Source of the DNA: Spizellomyces punctatus DAOM BR117
Taxonomy: Eukaryota > Chytridiomycota > Chytridiomycetes > Spizellomycetales > Spizellomycetaceae
Reading direction: 5' to 3'
Length of the DNA stretch: 64,000 bases
NCBI RefSeq assembly: GCF_000182565.1
Contig: NW_015971540.1
Location: 1,550,476 to 1,614,475, forward strand
Of this stretch, positions 49,161-61,800 are shown piece after piece; position 1 is the stretch's first letter, and every line of letters starts with the position of its first letter. The notes under the pieces are model-generated. The model made no database searches and was not told the DNA's origin. It saw only the letters and a list, made by a program, of their open reading frames with translations. Both the position numbers and the translations under genes were made by a program.

Positions 49161-49559
49161 GCTCGCCAACGTTTTTCCAACAGCGGAGAGAGTGAAAGCC
49201 GATCGAAATGAAGCGTCAATTCCAGATCTTTTGTTGTCATGGCAACTGCGGGTCAATTCGAAGCGCCATCACCTTTCGCTGTACGTTTGTGTGGCGAGAT
49301 CCTTCAAGCATTTCCATCCCTGCTGGAGAAGCAGCACCCGAGGGTTTTAACGAGACTGCGACGAGAGTGTATTGTAATTTCCTTGATTTTCGTGTACCCA
49401 CGCTTGGTTCTTTTTGTTTTGAAGGGCATTTCAAAAGCGTTTGTCTTTAGGAGGTACGAGTTGAACTCATTGTGAACTGTGGTCTACTGTTTGTCCTCAC
49501 GCAACCTCGTTTTAGTCACTCTCCGCCCGTACCCTTTAACGACTCCCGAGTCCCACGTT
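49161..49559. promoter_or_regulatory. Divergent promoter region HIS6 / J-protein
   Basis: 399 bp between start codons, with the clean X-box at 49233-49246. Nothing else is seen. Confidence 0.55.
49233..49246. promoter_or_regulatory. X-box GTTGTCATGGCAAC
   Basis: One mismatch from the palindromic RFX site GTTGCCATGGCAAC; 72 bp upstream of HIS6. Confidence 0.65.
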
Positions 49560-51324
49560 ATGACCACCCCAGAGACAGCACAACCACAACCTCCCCTCCT
49601 TCAATCCCGCCGTCACCGTCCCGCTGCAACAGCACCTTGTCCCTCATGTGGTGTCACTCTTGAATTTTCCCTACCGTCATCAACTTCCCCTCGCCCTTCT
49701 CCCACTAGCTCTCCGACCTCTGACGGGTATGCATGGGACCATTATCGTGTGCAGTGTTTCTCGTGTTTGGAAGTGGGTAGAATCCCGCTACGTGACGCTA
49801 AAAGGAAGGATGAGCCACGGCTTAATGGAGTAGGAGGATCAAATAGGGAGCAGAAAGAGGAGAAGCCGAAGGAGAAGGAAAGGGAAAGGGCTCAAGAACA
49901 GCAGCGACGAAAGGTGCCAGCCAAATTTGGGGGGAAGAAAGGCTCAGGTATGTTATAACGAACGGTTTGGGAACTGCAGCGATGGCGTATTCATTTCTAT
50001 GCCTGTTAGATGAACATCCCATCGAAATGGAATACTATGACTTATTGGGTGTGCAAGCGAGTGCGACGGCGGGGGAAATCAAAAAAGCGTATTACATGAA
50101 GGCGATGAAATGCCATCCGGACAAAAATCCGGACGATCCTGATGCTGAGGAGAAGTTCAAATTGATCTCTGAAGCATACCAAGGTGAGTGAATGCCATTG
50201 GTGTGGAGCTCTGTAGAGACTGCGGTGTTAATAGTTTATCCTTTTCAGTTCTTTCCGATCCCCAACGCCGTTCATTCTACAACCAGCATGGCAAATCCGC
50301 TTCCGGTAGTGATACTCCATTTGTAGATCCTGAGGAATTCTTCAAGCAGCAGTTTGGTGGTGACAAATTTGTGGACATTATCGGGGAGATCTCTATTGCA
50401 AAAGACTTTGCGGAAGCCATGTCTGGCCTTGGCGATGGAGGAGGTGACGGGAAAAACAATAAGGACCTGACCGTCGAAGAGAGGGTCGAGATCCGAAATA
50501 GACGAGTCGACAAGCTGGTTACCAGCTTGAAGAACAAATTGGCGCTCTACGTCGATGCGTTTCCAATTGAAGTGTCCGCTGATGCAGGGGCCGCAGATGC
50601 AACCGGAGCCACAGCACCCCCGTCGCCAGACCGTGAGCGCTTATCTGCGGAAGCGATGGAGGCTTTCCGCACCATGACAGCGTTGGAAGCTGAAACACTA
50701 AAAACCGAATCATATGGTGTGGAGCTCTTACATGCTGTTGGATACACATACCAGCTAAAGGCATCACAATGGCTGGCGAAGATTGATGCGGAAGAGGGAC
50801 CTGTCTTCAAGCGGGCATGGGGATTCGGGAGTCGGATGGCTGGCATAATGAGAGAAAAGGCGCATATCATCGGGGAAACTGTCGGAACATTCAAAACGGC
50901 TTTGGATCTGCAATCGAGCTTTGCCAAGCTTCAAGAAATGGAGAAGAAAAAGGATGAAAAGAAGAATGGAACAGGCGCGGAGGGACAAGGCGCTACTGCC
51001 GACAAGCCACCCAATCCTTCATCTGATGCAACAAAAGACGATGTGGAGATGACTGCCGAGGAGCGAGAATTGCGCACCAAGTTGGAATACGAGGCGGCTA
51101 GCAAAGGATTAGAGGCTCTATGGCGCGGTAGTAAATTGGAGGTGGAGGCTGTGCTGAGGGAGGTCTGTGATAAGGTTTTGGGAGAGGAGACGGAGACGAC
51201 AAAGGAAGTGAGACGCAGAAGGGCCGAAGCGCTAAGGGCATTGGGACAGGTATATGAGTCCGTTAAGGCGGATCAACCTGGGGCGAGCGGAGCTACTGGG
51301 GCGTCATCGGAGGCATCACGATGA
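49560..51324 (+). CDS. J-domain protein with N-terminal zinc ribbon and DnaJ-X domain
   Basis: Class C Hsp70 co-chaperone of the Caj1/Djp1 type. Three exons. An N-terminal putative zinc ribbon (C27PSC30 and C66FSC69) is followed by a charged linker ([15 protein letters not shown]), then the J domain: [31 protein letters not shown] with the HPD triad, and [20 protein letters not shown]. The DnaJ-X region follows ([20 protein letters not shown] with [11 protein letters not shown], long helices, [15 protein letters not shown]). An acidic, Ala/Gly-rich tail closes it. Caj1 and Djp1 start directly at the J domain, so the zinc ribbon is an addition. Convergent with RPB8. Confidence 0.9.
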
Positions 51325-51470
51325 AGTATTTGATAATATCGGGGCTTATATCGACGGGTCTTGCAACACACATTGTATCTATGAGTAGTAGTCTTATATA
51401 CAGAATAAGTATAATGCTCTGCAGCCAATGGTCCTCTCGTATTTCTGGATATGTAAGAGCGAAAGGAAGT

Positions 51471-52120
51471 TCATTTCTTCATCAAGAGGTAGAGGTTCAT
51501 GCCAACATCGAAATCCTGCATTTGTCGCTGATCTCCGGTGATGCACAAAAGTAGCCCACCAAAAGACGCATACACGGACCTGGTAGAAAGAAGCACAAGT
51601 CAACAAGTCGCTGCCATTCATGTTGTTGAGCAAGAGTCAGGATGGACAGCAGAACACTCACACTTTGCCAGATCCCGAATCATCGAATTTGTACACCTTC
51701 CCGTACATCACATAATCGTAATCGTCCGCCAGCGTTCGTTCTCCACTCCGATCTCTCCATGCCTCCTTGTTTTGTGCATCCCCAGCCAAGCCATCCAATG
51801 ACAGCGTTGTTGCCAGCAAAAAGGCAAACTTGTCTCCGACCTCGAGGGGGTAGATTTCCGTATTTACGTCAAGGAGCACTTCAACGTCCAGTGTTTGGCC
51901 CTCAGCTCTAATTCGAGAGACTATCCGGCTGTTCAATACTTCTTCCTATCCAGAGCATACCACCATTCCATAATGCAACCCTACCTCTGTCAAATTTTTT
52001 CCCAAAGGGGTCCATGTCTTTCACCTCAAAGGTGGACTGAAACAGTTGGTTCTGCACCCAGCGTGGTGTTAGTAATTAGAAAAGGCATTTCATGTCACGG
52101 TACAGGCACTCCACCTTCAT
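51471..52120 (-). CDS. RPB8: RNA polymerase I/II/III subunit RPABC3
   Basis: OB-fold subunit shared by all three nuclear RNA polymerases. Exons read NQLFQSTFEVKDMDPFGKKF with DR, then VSRIRAEGQTLDVEVLLDVN with TEIYPLEVGDKFAFLLA, LADDYDYVMYGKVYKFDD, and last SVYASFGGLLLCITGDQRQM with QDFDVGMNLYLLMKK. This spans the whole family. The first exon is very short; I place it at an ATG-AAG at 52118-52120 spliced to the GGTGCAG acceptor, but another upstream micro-exon is possible. Divergent from DCTN4. Confidence 0.9.
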
Positions 52121-52738
52121 GTTATGCACTGGTCGTCCAAAGTTAGGAAGAAGCGTCCCGCTACGGTGGTTGGAGGGGCGGACTGGCAATCTTGCAAATA
52201 GAGATCAACAAACACACTCGGTCAGAAACCTGAGATCTACACGAAGTCTTGTTGCCATGGCAATACAACACACCTGCTAAACTGAAGCGACCACTGGGGA
52301 CATATTGCCAGGAAGCCATCATTTCCGAAATTCACCACGCTTGGCCGGGAGATAATAATTGGCAGCAATTGAACCTTCATGTGTTCGCCGCAGAAAACTC
52401 TGCAACACTGGTTTGGAGAAGAAGCCAGCCCACTGCGGCAGAACCTGCTCGTACCCAAAGTCCCAGATGTCGCATGAAGCAGTGAGGACATGGGAATTTA
52501 ATCGAATGGCTTTAGTGCTGTCTGCGTTGATTAATTGACCAACCGCTTTCAAAGTGACAGTCATTTGCACTTGTCGTCGTCGTCGTCGTCGTTTGCCTCA
52601 AAGTGCCTCGTAGCTAAGCTCTATGGCTGAGCCACTCATTGTATCCAATGACAACGAGCAGGAAGGGGCCTAGTTGATCTGTCCGTCCTACAGGAATTAA
52701 CGTCCAGAAACCTTGTGTGTTGGAGTGTTTTCGTCGCC
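52121..52738. promoter_or_regulatory. Divergent promoter region RPB8 / DCTN4
   Basis: 618 bp with the best X-box of the window (52251-52264) and a GTC triplet run at 52572-52592. Minus-strand open frames here are not family-like but could hide an RPB8 first exon. Confidence 0.5.
52251..52264. promoter_or_regulatory. X-box GTTGCCATGGCAAT
   Basis: Differs from the perfect RFX palindrome GTTGCCATGGCAAC only at the last base; about 130 bp upstream of the proposed RPB8 start. Confidence 0.7.
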
Positions 52739-54902
52739 ATGACCTATCGTGACGAAGCAGGCTTCGTTGTGGAAGACGTCCTAATCCCTCCTCCGTATGT
52801 GTACTATCAGGTAATACTTTGTGCGTGAGTTGCGTTTCCGCGAGATGTCGGCTGTGATCACAAACAGTCTGGGCGTTTTCTAGTGCCATTGTCATCAACA
52901 AGCCCGTATACCCAGCAATACCCAAACTACCCCCACCGGCCATGATGATGAGACCACTGAACCTCCTCGCACTGCAGACATTCTGTCACTATTTCCCATA
53001 TCCCGAACATACTACTGCGATCACTGTCACCAACTACGATGTCCTCTGTGTATATCGGAGGAAATTGCCTGTTACTATTGCCCGAACTGCTTGTTCGAGG
53101 TTCCAACCGCTTCTGTAAAGGCTGAAAAGAATCGGTAAGAAACTCTCCCGCCGCATTTGGTGTACATGACGAGCCTGGACCGACTGGATTCTTACACTTG
53201 ACTTTGAACACAGATGTGGCCGTAATTGCTTCGAATGCCCTGAATGTCAAAATACATTGACCGTGGTATCATTGGTAGATCCTGCTGCCACTGGAACAGC
53301 GGAAACTGCCGCAGGAGGAACCGCACCCGCTACTGGAAATACACATTACTTGTCATGCGGTGCTTGTCGATGGGATTCACTGGAGATTGGACTCCAGTTT
53401 GAGCGACCCACGGGCCTTGCAAGTAGGGAGCTTGATTAATCAAACGAATTCTGTCACTCGGCTGAGCGCTGACGTCTAGATTGTATGATTGTATGATCAG
53501 CACAGTTGCAACCTGTTGAAGAAGGGCGAGCCGATGTTCGCGAATTTGAAAACCTACGACTGCACTTTGAAAAACTTTTGAAAGTGAAAGACAACGCAAA
53601 CAATCAGTTCGGGCTTCTTCGAGGTCGAGGCGCGGGTGGAGCGGGCCTGAATCTTCCTTCGTCGCTACTGGCTTCGATTCCGGGATTGGCCTCACTGGCG
53701 TCTTTCGGGAACCGATCGGCTGCATCCAGCACGACCAGCCGCGATGCACGACCCGAAAATTACGTTCCTTTAACTGAGCCGCCGTTGAGCGATGACACCG
53801 AACGAGTGCAATTGGTACGAGAGGGTGCAAAGAATGGTGGGTACATTTGTGCTACCATATTGCAAACGCTCCATACTGAGCTTCAACACAGTTACCACAT
53901 TACGACAGAGAATGAATCAACCAAACGACAACCCGATGCAGAAAAGGTGGGGCGACGTAGAAATGTTGGGGAAATTCTTGCAGCTAACTAACCCAAAGTA
54001 ACGGAGCATAGCGCTCTTTATCCGCAGCGAATACAGCTGCGCACAAAGCGATCTAAACGCTGTCGCAAATGTGAGCATATTTTGGTGAAGCCTGAACAGA
54101 AAGCTCAAAGCACCCGATTCAAAATTAAACTCATGGCATCGTAAGCAGTCGCTACACGGTCAACCGTTTCTTATTGGTCATGCTTATCATTCGTGTGTGC
54201 ACAGACACTTTATTCCGACCATCAGCATTGTAAATTCTCCCTTATCCGATTTAAAATGGGATACTCCCACCCGCATTATTATGAAGTTTTCAAATCCGTT
54301 GGAAAGAAGAATCGCGATTTCACTGGCTACCACGCAAAGCGCAAGCACGAGCAGCAGACAGGCCGGTGATTCATTTCAAGCGGAAAGCAATTGTGAGGTA
54401 AGGGTACGCGATTGATTCTTGATAGTTTTAGGACTAACAGAAATTCGGGGATGGTGTAGGTAACCGTCGTGGCCCCAAATTTTACAGTTGATCCTGCGAA
54501 GGAGATTTGGGAGTATGATGAAGAGGGGACGGAGCAACCCGAAAAGGACAGTCGTGGGGCAGCATCCGCTGTTGGCATTCATGAAAGGGACAAGAACATC
54601 ACAAGTATTCTTGTTCACGTCACACCGAGGAGAACTCGTGGTGTTGCCTCAAGCAGAAGCAGTAATCAGGAGGTCATCAGGGTACGATCAATATGCGAAC
54701 GTCCTTGATATGTTCGTCTACTGACATTTGCTATCAGTTCCCACTATTGGTAACGGTTAAGCAGGCAGATGAGGTGCCTGTAGAGTCGCAAGTCACGTCA
54801 GCCAACCCGGAGGAATCATCTGGTACGGGACATAACAAATTCGAGCCGTTATCTTTCTGGGTTATGGTTGGCTTGGGAAGGCTAGCGAGGTCCAATGGCT
54901 GA
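52739..54902 (+). CDS. DCTN4: Dynactin subunit 4 (p62)
   Basis: Pointed-end subunit of dynactin, the dynein activator. About eight exons. After MTYRDEAGFVVEDVLIPPPY, the zinc-binding N-domain shows YYCDHCHQLRCPLC, CYYCPNCLFEVP, NRCGRNCFECPECQNTL and HYLSCGACRWDSLEIGLQF. A long coiled segment follows, then RPENYVPLTEPP, VTTLRQRMNQP, a cysteine pair in the RCRK-like segment near 54060, a KFKIKLMAS-type beta strand, and a C-terminal beta-rich part (NFTVDPAKEIWEYDEEGTEQ, KFEPLSFWVMVGLG). Cysteine pattern and order match animal p62. Exon borders at 52805-52885 were chosen by phase. Confidence 0.9.
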
Positions 54903-55114
54903 TGTCTTGAATAAGTAAAACCATATGCAGCACTGCGGCGTACGTTATCACTTCCCGTTGGTAGTCCAGTTATCACACTACTTTTTTATTCAGCTAACTA
55001 GTTTCATAAGATCTATGATGCGCGCTCTCTACCGCTAGCGCCTATGCTACCGAGAACTAATCGTCTAGAAGTCCTTCACGATCGAAATTGCTTAGATACT
55101 CATTTGCATACTAT

Positions 55115-57363
55115 TTACGTCGTAGATCTCCCCGGGAAACCTAATCGAGAAAACGTATTCACCAATTGTTGACCAGGAGGCACAGGTCGTTCTGGTTTTC
55201 TCTGAGCGTTGTCCTGACGAAGAACTCTCAGGATCGGTGTCACATCCTTCCCTGCTGCACGCCATTCCTTCATTAACTGCATCGCATAGTTCTCGAACGC
55301 TTCATCTTCCGTTTCTTGTTCTCTTCGCGCGGCAAGCTCGTCTTCAAGTAGTTCTGAACGCTCTTGTTTGCGACGCCGCTCGTTCATTTCCTATGCGGAA
55401 AGATATGCCCAGATAAGGGTACTTGTGGACATGAGTGTAATTCACCTATCAGATCCGCTTACCATTTGTTCTTTGTGTGCTTTCTTAAGAATGTCTAAAT
55501 TCTTGTGTGCCGTTGCCTTTTCAGCTTTTCCCCCCTCTATGAACTCCGTCGCCTCCCTCTCAAATTTCTGCCTTATAGCTAGTCCCTCTTCTAATTCACG
55601 ACGACGGCGTTCCTGCATTTCTTTGAGCTGGGAATGGAAAGGGAACGATGTCAGAAACAGCAAGATTCTGGCGAGGATGTTGCGGATTACTCACATGTTC
55701 TATCTGATAGCTTGCTTCTTGCTCAAGCGCCTTCTTATGCCTAGCCTGTTCCTCCGCCATCCTCTTTTCCCACAACCCATCGTGAGCGTGAATGTTCTTT
55801 TCAAGGAACTCTTCTCTCCGACGCTGGTATTCTAGGCTCTGTTCGGCCGCTATGCGTGAAGCAGCTTCGGATTTGTTTTGCCTTTCTCTGTTGAAAAGGG
55901 AACATCATCAGATCATAGTGAATCGCACGATTTCTATGTGAAGACCGGATTAAGCCCAACTTACTGAATGATCCTCTTTTCTGCTTCTTTGCGTTGTACT
56001 GCAAACAAACGCTTCATCTCCGCAAATTTCTCAGCCTCCTCTTTGAGCAGCTTTTCGTCTTCAAGAATTTTGCGCTTTTCGGCCTTTGTTCAACGACACA
56101 TGCAAACGTTAGATCCTCGAGTGCATCGAATGACATTAAGCTGTTGCAACTCACTTCGTGCTGCTCTTTTGCTGCGTCCAAAGCTTTCCTTTGTTCCTCT
56201 TCCAGTTTGAGTTGGCGTTGCCGATCTGTCAATCGAAGTTCCCGCTCCTGAGCCGCTGCTCTTCGACTTTCCGCCGCCCACTTCTCATCATCTCTCTGAA
56301 GGGATGACAACATTTTAGAAAAAGACCGCACGTGAATAGCCCGACGAACAACGTCTCTTACCGTCTCATCTGTGCCAGGGACGTTTGAACTTGCCCTAGA
56401 CCTACTCTTCCCGTGTCTTTTGGCAGCAACCTGCTGTAGTTGGTCTTCGGCTGTCTGATAGGCGGCTATCCGTGCACGGACCATTGCTTCTTGTTCCTTG
56501 CGTAGAGCCTCTTCTTCTGCGTGTCGGAGCCGAGCTTCCTCGGCATGCTTGGCTTTTTCGAGTGTTTTGCGACGCTGCTCGTTCTCAATCAACTGCCTAT
56601 TCCGTTCCTGAAGTCCAGAGGGTTACCAGATTGTTCGTGCTCTACGTAGAGGTATGTGCCTACCTCAAGGACATTGGATAGCAGAAGGGAAGAATGTAAT
56701 TGCTTAATTCTGGGCTGTTCGGTACGTTGCATCCACCGAGCTCGATCGATCGCTTCCTGACGTTTAGCGTCTTTAAGTTTTGCCCATTCCTGGTCCACCT
56801 TCTGTCTCTCTTCCTATTGCTTGCAAACTCAGCCGGCAGCACCAAAACACAGCATCACCCAGCAGAAGAGTTTCGAACCTCAAGTTTTGCCATGCGCTCT
56901 TCTTTGGCAGCAAGTCTTTGTCGGCGCTGCCCCAGAACAGTGTTTCCCCAATTCTGCACTCGATCGAGTGATTTTCGATGGAGTTCTACTTTCTAGAGGC
57001 ACACCGGAAAAGGTTTTGAGTTTGCGTAGGGTCAGGGCTACATCCACAGACAAATCACCCACCTCCTTTTCCATCATGTTGCGGAGATTCTCTTCAGCCT
57101 GTGTTTCCAATGCAAGCCTTTTTGCCCTGTCCAATTCATCCGAAGCGACTAGATGTCCCGGACTAGTATTGCCATATGAAGATTTATGGTCATGGGTAGC
57201 ATTATATGGGACAAAGTCAACCGCTGATGGAACGACATGATTGAATATAAGCTTATTGGCAAGAAGACAAGTGTTTAAAACGGAAAACGGCGCCGTACGT
57301 ACCGTTTAGAACCGGGGCAACGCTTGGATTTCCACGGCGTGAGCCAACTGCAACACCGGGCAT
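55115..57363 (-). CDS. CFAP210: Cilia- and flagella-associated protein CFAP210 (CCDC173-like)
   Basis: Coiled-coil microtubule inner protein of axonemal doublets. About ten exons. The start MPGVAVGSRRGNPSVAPVLN is followed by almost uninterrupted charged helix: DELDRAKRLALETQAEENLR, QEWAKLKDAKRQEAIDRARW, the block EQPRIKQLHSSLLLSNVLEE with RNRQLIENEQRRK that parallels the DRVKxFHSALxLxEVLKER block of CCDC173, and then TPH-type helices to a short tail (NTFSRLGFPGRSTT). Coiled coils align easily by composition, so related TPH proteins (CFAP45, CFAP53, MNS1) are the main alternatives. A doublet-microtubule protein implies a flagellated life stage. Confidence 0.8.
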
Positions 57364-57830
57364 GTCTGACTACTTTAGAGGTGTAAATGGCCTCAAATCA
57401 ATGACAGTATTGGACGATACAAATTCCCAACTGAGTGTCGCTTCTAAAATCGTTGTTGAAAAAGTGAACTTTGGAAAATGCAATCACAGGTTTCAAAGAA
57501 GATTGGGACTGAGTGCGTATAGGGAGGTCCCCAAGCATAAGCATACTTTTTGGATTGGTAAACGTTAAATTCCCCCGTAAATCTATTTGCGGTCTCGCCG
57601 ATGGGGGATATCCCTTCATGATCGGCCCTAATGCAGACTATTTTAAATGGACGGTGGCTAGATGCAAGCACAGCGATGAGGTCATGCAAAAATGTGATTC
57701 AGAGACTTGATATTCTCCGAAAACGCTGGTATCGAGTTGGGTAGAAATCCAGTCCAGCAAAAGGAACATTTGGAACAAAGCTCCGTTTTATATCACCTCA
57801 AGCGAACAAGAAGAACTTTTATCCCTAATC
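57364..57830. promoter_or_regulatory. Divergent promoter region CFAP210 / unknown gene
   Basis: 467 bp between start codons. I see no X-box, although RFX factors classically drive ciliary genes. Confidence 0.5.
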
Positions 57831-58547
57831 ATGAGCACAGCGGCTGTCTACATCCCAGACCAACAACCTCCGTCTGTAACGGCCTGGAAAGCAGGAAATG
57901 CCACGGCGATTACCGTGAACAACTCGGGTCGGGAGCCTGCAGTCCAAACATGGAGGGACGGTCAGCCCGTCGAGACTACTTTCAACCCGGAGCGAATTCA
58001 ACCGCAATATCAAGCCCAAGATGAACTTGACCGTCTCAGAAACTATTCTACCCGGCTTAACTTGACAAACTCTGGTGGCTTTAATCCAGACCAATCTAAC
58101 AAACCACCCAATGTGGCCGCTACGTCTGTTGCTACAAATGAGTCTGCGCAAAACTCTGTGAACCCCAAGAGCACCACATCCCAGCAGGGGTTGGGCTCAT
58201 CTGAAGAGAAAGGCCATGAACCTCGTGAGGGTGCAACCTACACTGAAGTCAAAGGTGACCCTCAGACTCACACGGTCACACTGAGCACCACTACTTACCG
58301 GCCTGCCGGCGGCCATCTCATCGAAGCTGTCGACACTTACACTTATCGTCGTCCGGAAACAACCAACGGAGAGTATGGCAATTTCCCTCGTCGGACGCAC
58401 TTCGAGCATGAAGTTGATGAGCGGGGGAGTGAAGTCTTTGCTAATGGAGGCAAAATTGTGAAGAATGGAGACAGGGTCGTCCCGCTGGGAGGACCTGGCT
58501 CAGCCGAAGAGCGACCTGGGTTGGCGAGGCATGGCAATGCCCTTTGA
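57831..58547 (+). CDS. Unrecognised intronless protein
   Basis: Single exon, 238 residues, family not recognised. Hydrophilic, no signal peptide or membrane segment. The N-terminal part (MSTAAVYIPDQQPPSVTAWK, then AGNATAITVNNSGREP) and the region TLSTTTYRPAGGHLIEAVDT with YTYRRPETTNG look beta-rich; the middle is Asn/Ser/Thr-rich and disordered; the end is Gly/Pro-rich with GKIVKNGDRVVPLGGPG. The sustained open frame with a good Met context and clear intergenic spacers on both sides supports coding. Its paucity of introns contrasts with most neighbours. Confidence 0.7.
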   Translation: MSTAAVYIPDQQPPSVTAWKAGNATAITVNNSGREPAVQTWRDGQPVETTFNPERIQPQYQAQDELDRLRNYSTRLNLTNSGGFNPDQSNKPPNVAATSVATNESAQNSVNPKSTTSQQGLGSSEEKGHEPREGATYTEVKGDPQTHTVTLSTTTYRPAGGHLIEAVDTYTYRRPETTNGEYGNFPRRTHFEHEVDERGSEVFANGGKIVKNGDRVVPLGGPGSAEERPGLARHGNAL

Positions 58548-58832
58548 TGACAGATTGTCATCACTGGCGATTAAAATGTAAAGAGAACGACGGGCTGTAA
58601 ACGGATGAAATGCTTGTAGGCAGCACATATCTTCAACATGCTTTTTGTGCATTAATATCTCCCAAATCATGTAATCTAAAGAGTTTCCAGTTTTTCACTT
58701 TCATTCTTGACTGCAACTTTCCAGATAACGCATGTCCTTCGTGGACTACGACAGTCTCTTCATGTAATAAATGAATGTGTGTTTGCTTGTACTTACAACT
58801 AATGCTATTCTAAACCTAATACAACAACCCAC

Positions 58833-61800
58833 CTACTCTAATATAGATATCCCATACTGAGCATCAGACAATTTTGGTGGAGGTTCCACATTACGTGGAG
58901 CTGGTGGTGGCAGCCCTTCCATGACCCGTCTCTTGAAGTCTTCAGCTGTCTCGGGAGCCTGCATGCGATGTCCAGGTCTTACAATCTGAATAATGATAAG
59001 CCTGCAAATGTGTTCACTCACCTGTGTTGGTGCAATGAAGATCTCTGGAATTCCGAGCTGTATCTTTGCCACCAGTGCCTTAAAAGCAGCCTGGACAGAT
59101 CGCGCGCGCTCAACATGGTTATGAACCATTAGAATGCGGACCATCGCAAGAACGTCAACTGATACATAAACATTGGTCAAATTTCTAATGGTAAGCTAGC
59201 AATGACCAGTGAATACGCACCTCTCATATCATTTGAACGATTGATTAGCTTTCTCAAGCAATTCATTAGATACTCATCCTCGAATGCTTTGTCACGGCCT
59301 GTAGCTCGTTTCCGCTCGGCCTTTCGCCGAGCCTTAGCCGTACGACTGATGCAGCAGGCAGCTTAGCTTATTATACGGACCGCTGTGGAAGAAGAACATT
59401 TAGGAACTTACGCCGTTCGCACTGTCGATCGTGAAGCCAAACTCGTCAAGGCGCTGGCGCCCGTGATGCGGGTTGTAGCCATAGACGTTGTGTCGGAAAA
59501 CATGTCAATATTATCGAGGCTTGGGTCGTGAGTTCCGGCCTCCGCTGCAGCCAAGTTCCGAGCTTTCTCCTCCCTCCATCGATGTAATCTCTCACGTCTC
59601 GTGTCGAATTCGGTGGACATGTCCTTGATGTCCTCCAGCATTTGCGCACAAGCTACAAAGCCATGTGAGCGCTTGTTGCCTGATTGAGAAAAGATATTTA
59701 GACAGAAAGCGCAAATACCTTCCAAAGCCTTCGGCTTTATAGCTGTGTCTATTAGCTCAGCATGCCCATACATACAGGCCTACAGGAGCACAGTTCGTGA
59801 GCTAGCTACGGGTCAACTAGCAGCTAAAGCAAACTTACTGTCCGGGATGCTTCACTCCACAGGGACCCTTTTACGAGAACGTTTACGGCCTCAAGAGGCT
59901 TCTTCGCGTAATCCAATAGGATCCGCGCAGCATCTCGATATTGAAGGCGTCTGATCATTTCCTCTATAATGAAGTTCAGGTTAGGACTACATCTAATGAA
60001 AATACAAGCATTGCACCCGAACAGACCAGACATGTCACAAGCCATTCCAGTTATTTCGGCCTCTGGAAGTCCAAGATTCGTGGCAATCGCAAAAGTTTGC
60101 TGCCACATTAGTGCTTTCTGATACGCCTGCATCGCTGTAACTTTGGCTCCAGCGATTTCGTACAACAGCCCAGCTTCCTCATAGTCGGAACGTTCCTCCA
60201 AGTGATCTGCATATAATCGTAACACCTCCTGGTACCGGGCCTTTTGATCAGAGAAGACGTCCATTGCCACCTTGTAAAGTCCATGCTGCTTGATGTAAGC
60301 AAGACAATTATTGTAATACTCATCACCGGCAAGGCTAAGATGGCGCAACGCCGTCTCCCGTTTTCCTAGATGATCATCGATACGGTACCGCTGATAGTTT
60401 GTTTCAAGTTTTTGTAGCTCCGAAAGGAACGGAAGATACTCTCGTGGATCTTTTTGTGAATGCTGAGCAACCATGAGCACGAGTGGAAAATCATACATCC
60501 CCAGAGCCACATCGTAAAGCTTGTCAACATCCGCAAGAAATATGACGTATTTCAGAGCAGCATCCGCCGCCTCGGGTGACTCTTTGGTCTTTACCAAGAG
60601 AATGCGCCTCATCGCCGCTTCCAAATCAGGCGGCGTTTTCTTGACATCAGTTGTCAGTATGGACTGTGTGTACCGCTGCGAATCAACTTCCTCCAGGGCC
60701 CGTCGAATAGTCTCACATATGGAATTGACTTTGCCCTCAACCTTGTCCGTCGTCCCGACCTTGGAGATGGCTCCGTAATACATTGTCACTGTTACATCCT
60801 CGTCCCTCAAAGTCGAGATAAACAGATTGAGGTATTCTGGATCATCGATCTGCCGCACAAATAATTGAATGTTGCCTTCGAATTGCGCGCGATTATGATC
60901 AACCAAAAGGTTCAAGTCGATACGATGCTTCCGGCAGTGAAGGAAGGCTGCTCGGTAATCTTTCTTATCTATTAACCGCCGAACGGTGGCAAGAACCAAA
61001 GCTCTAGGATAAACTGTCTCAAGATTGCCTCGCGGCATCTTATATTTTCGAAGTCCGGTCAGTTGAACGAAGCTCGTATCCGAGCAGCTAACGAACATTA
61101 CCTGTAAGACTAGCGATATGTCTCCTGGTACCGCCGTGACTATTCTTGAACCGCGTTCAACCCGCCGAACGTGCTCGTCAAATGGCGAGGAGGTTGTCTC
61201 CGGCAAAGTGAAATCTGACACTGAGTGTGAGATCAGCAGGTTTTGTTACGAGTGGATACTTTCACTTACCATCGAAAGCCACATTTAAAGAAATGAACCT
61301 CGCAGTGTGCGTGAAGGTCGTCAATATCAAAAAGTCATCATGGACGAAAAATGATGTACAATCGGGTGAAAGTAGTCGGTCATTTGCATACAGCTTATTG
61401 CGATCACTCAAACCTATCAGGATTCTCTGCTAACAGACTCAGGTGAGCCATAGAATCAGGCCCAGATTGTTCTGAGTTTGACATTACCTGTGATTGGCCA
61501 TCTGATCCACGGAGTTCCGCGGTAGATATCCACGGACACATGGTTGGAACGCCGGGCACAAAATGCAAAAATGGCTGCTCCGCAGCACAATCCACTGAAT
61601 CGAAGGATGTCATGAATAACGATCGTGCACGCGACGATATTACAAATCACTAACCATATGCTACCCGTCCATCAGCAGCTTCAACTACTGCTATTCCACT
61701 GTCCACGTTGCAGTGCAGCCGAACGAATGAGCGGACACCGTTTGTTGCTCGCGCGTCCCTTCTTTCGCAAACTTGCATGGTCGCTTCGTCCAGCGTGAAT

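Noticed and set aside
52572-52592. GTC triplet run
   Set aside because: A short simple repeat in a promoter; similar CGT-rich runs near 63420; no sign of function.
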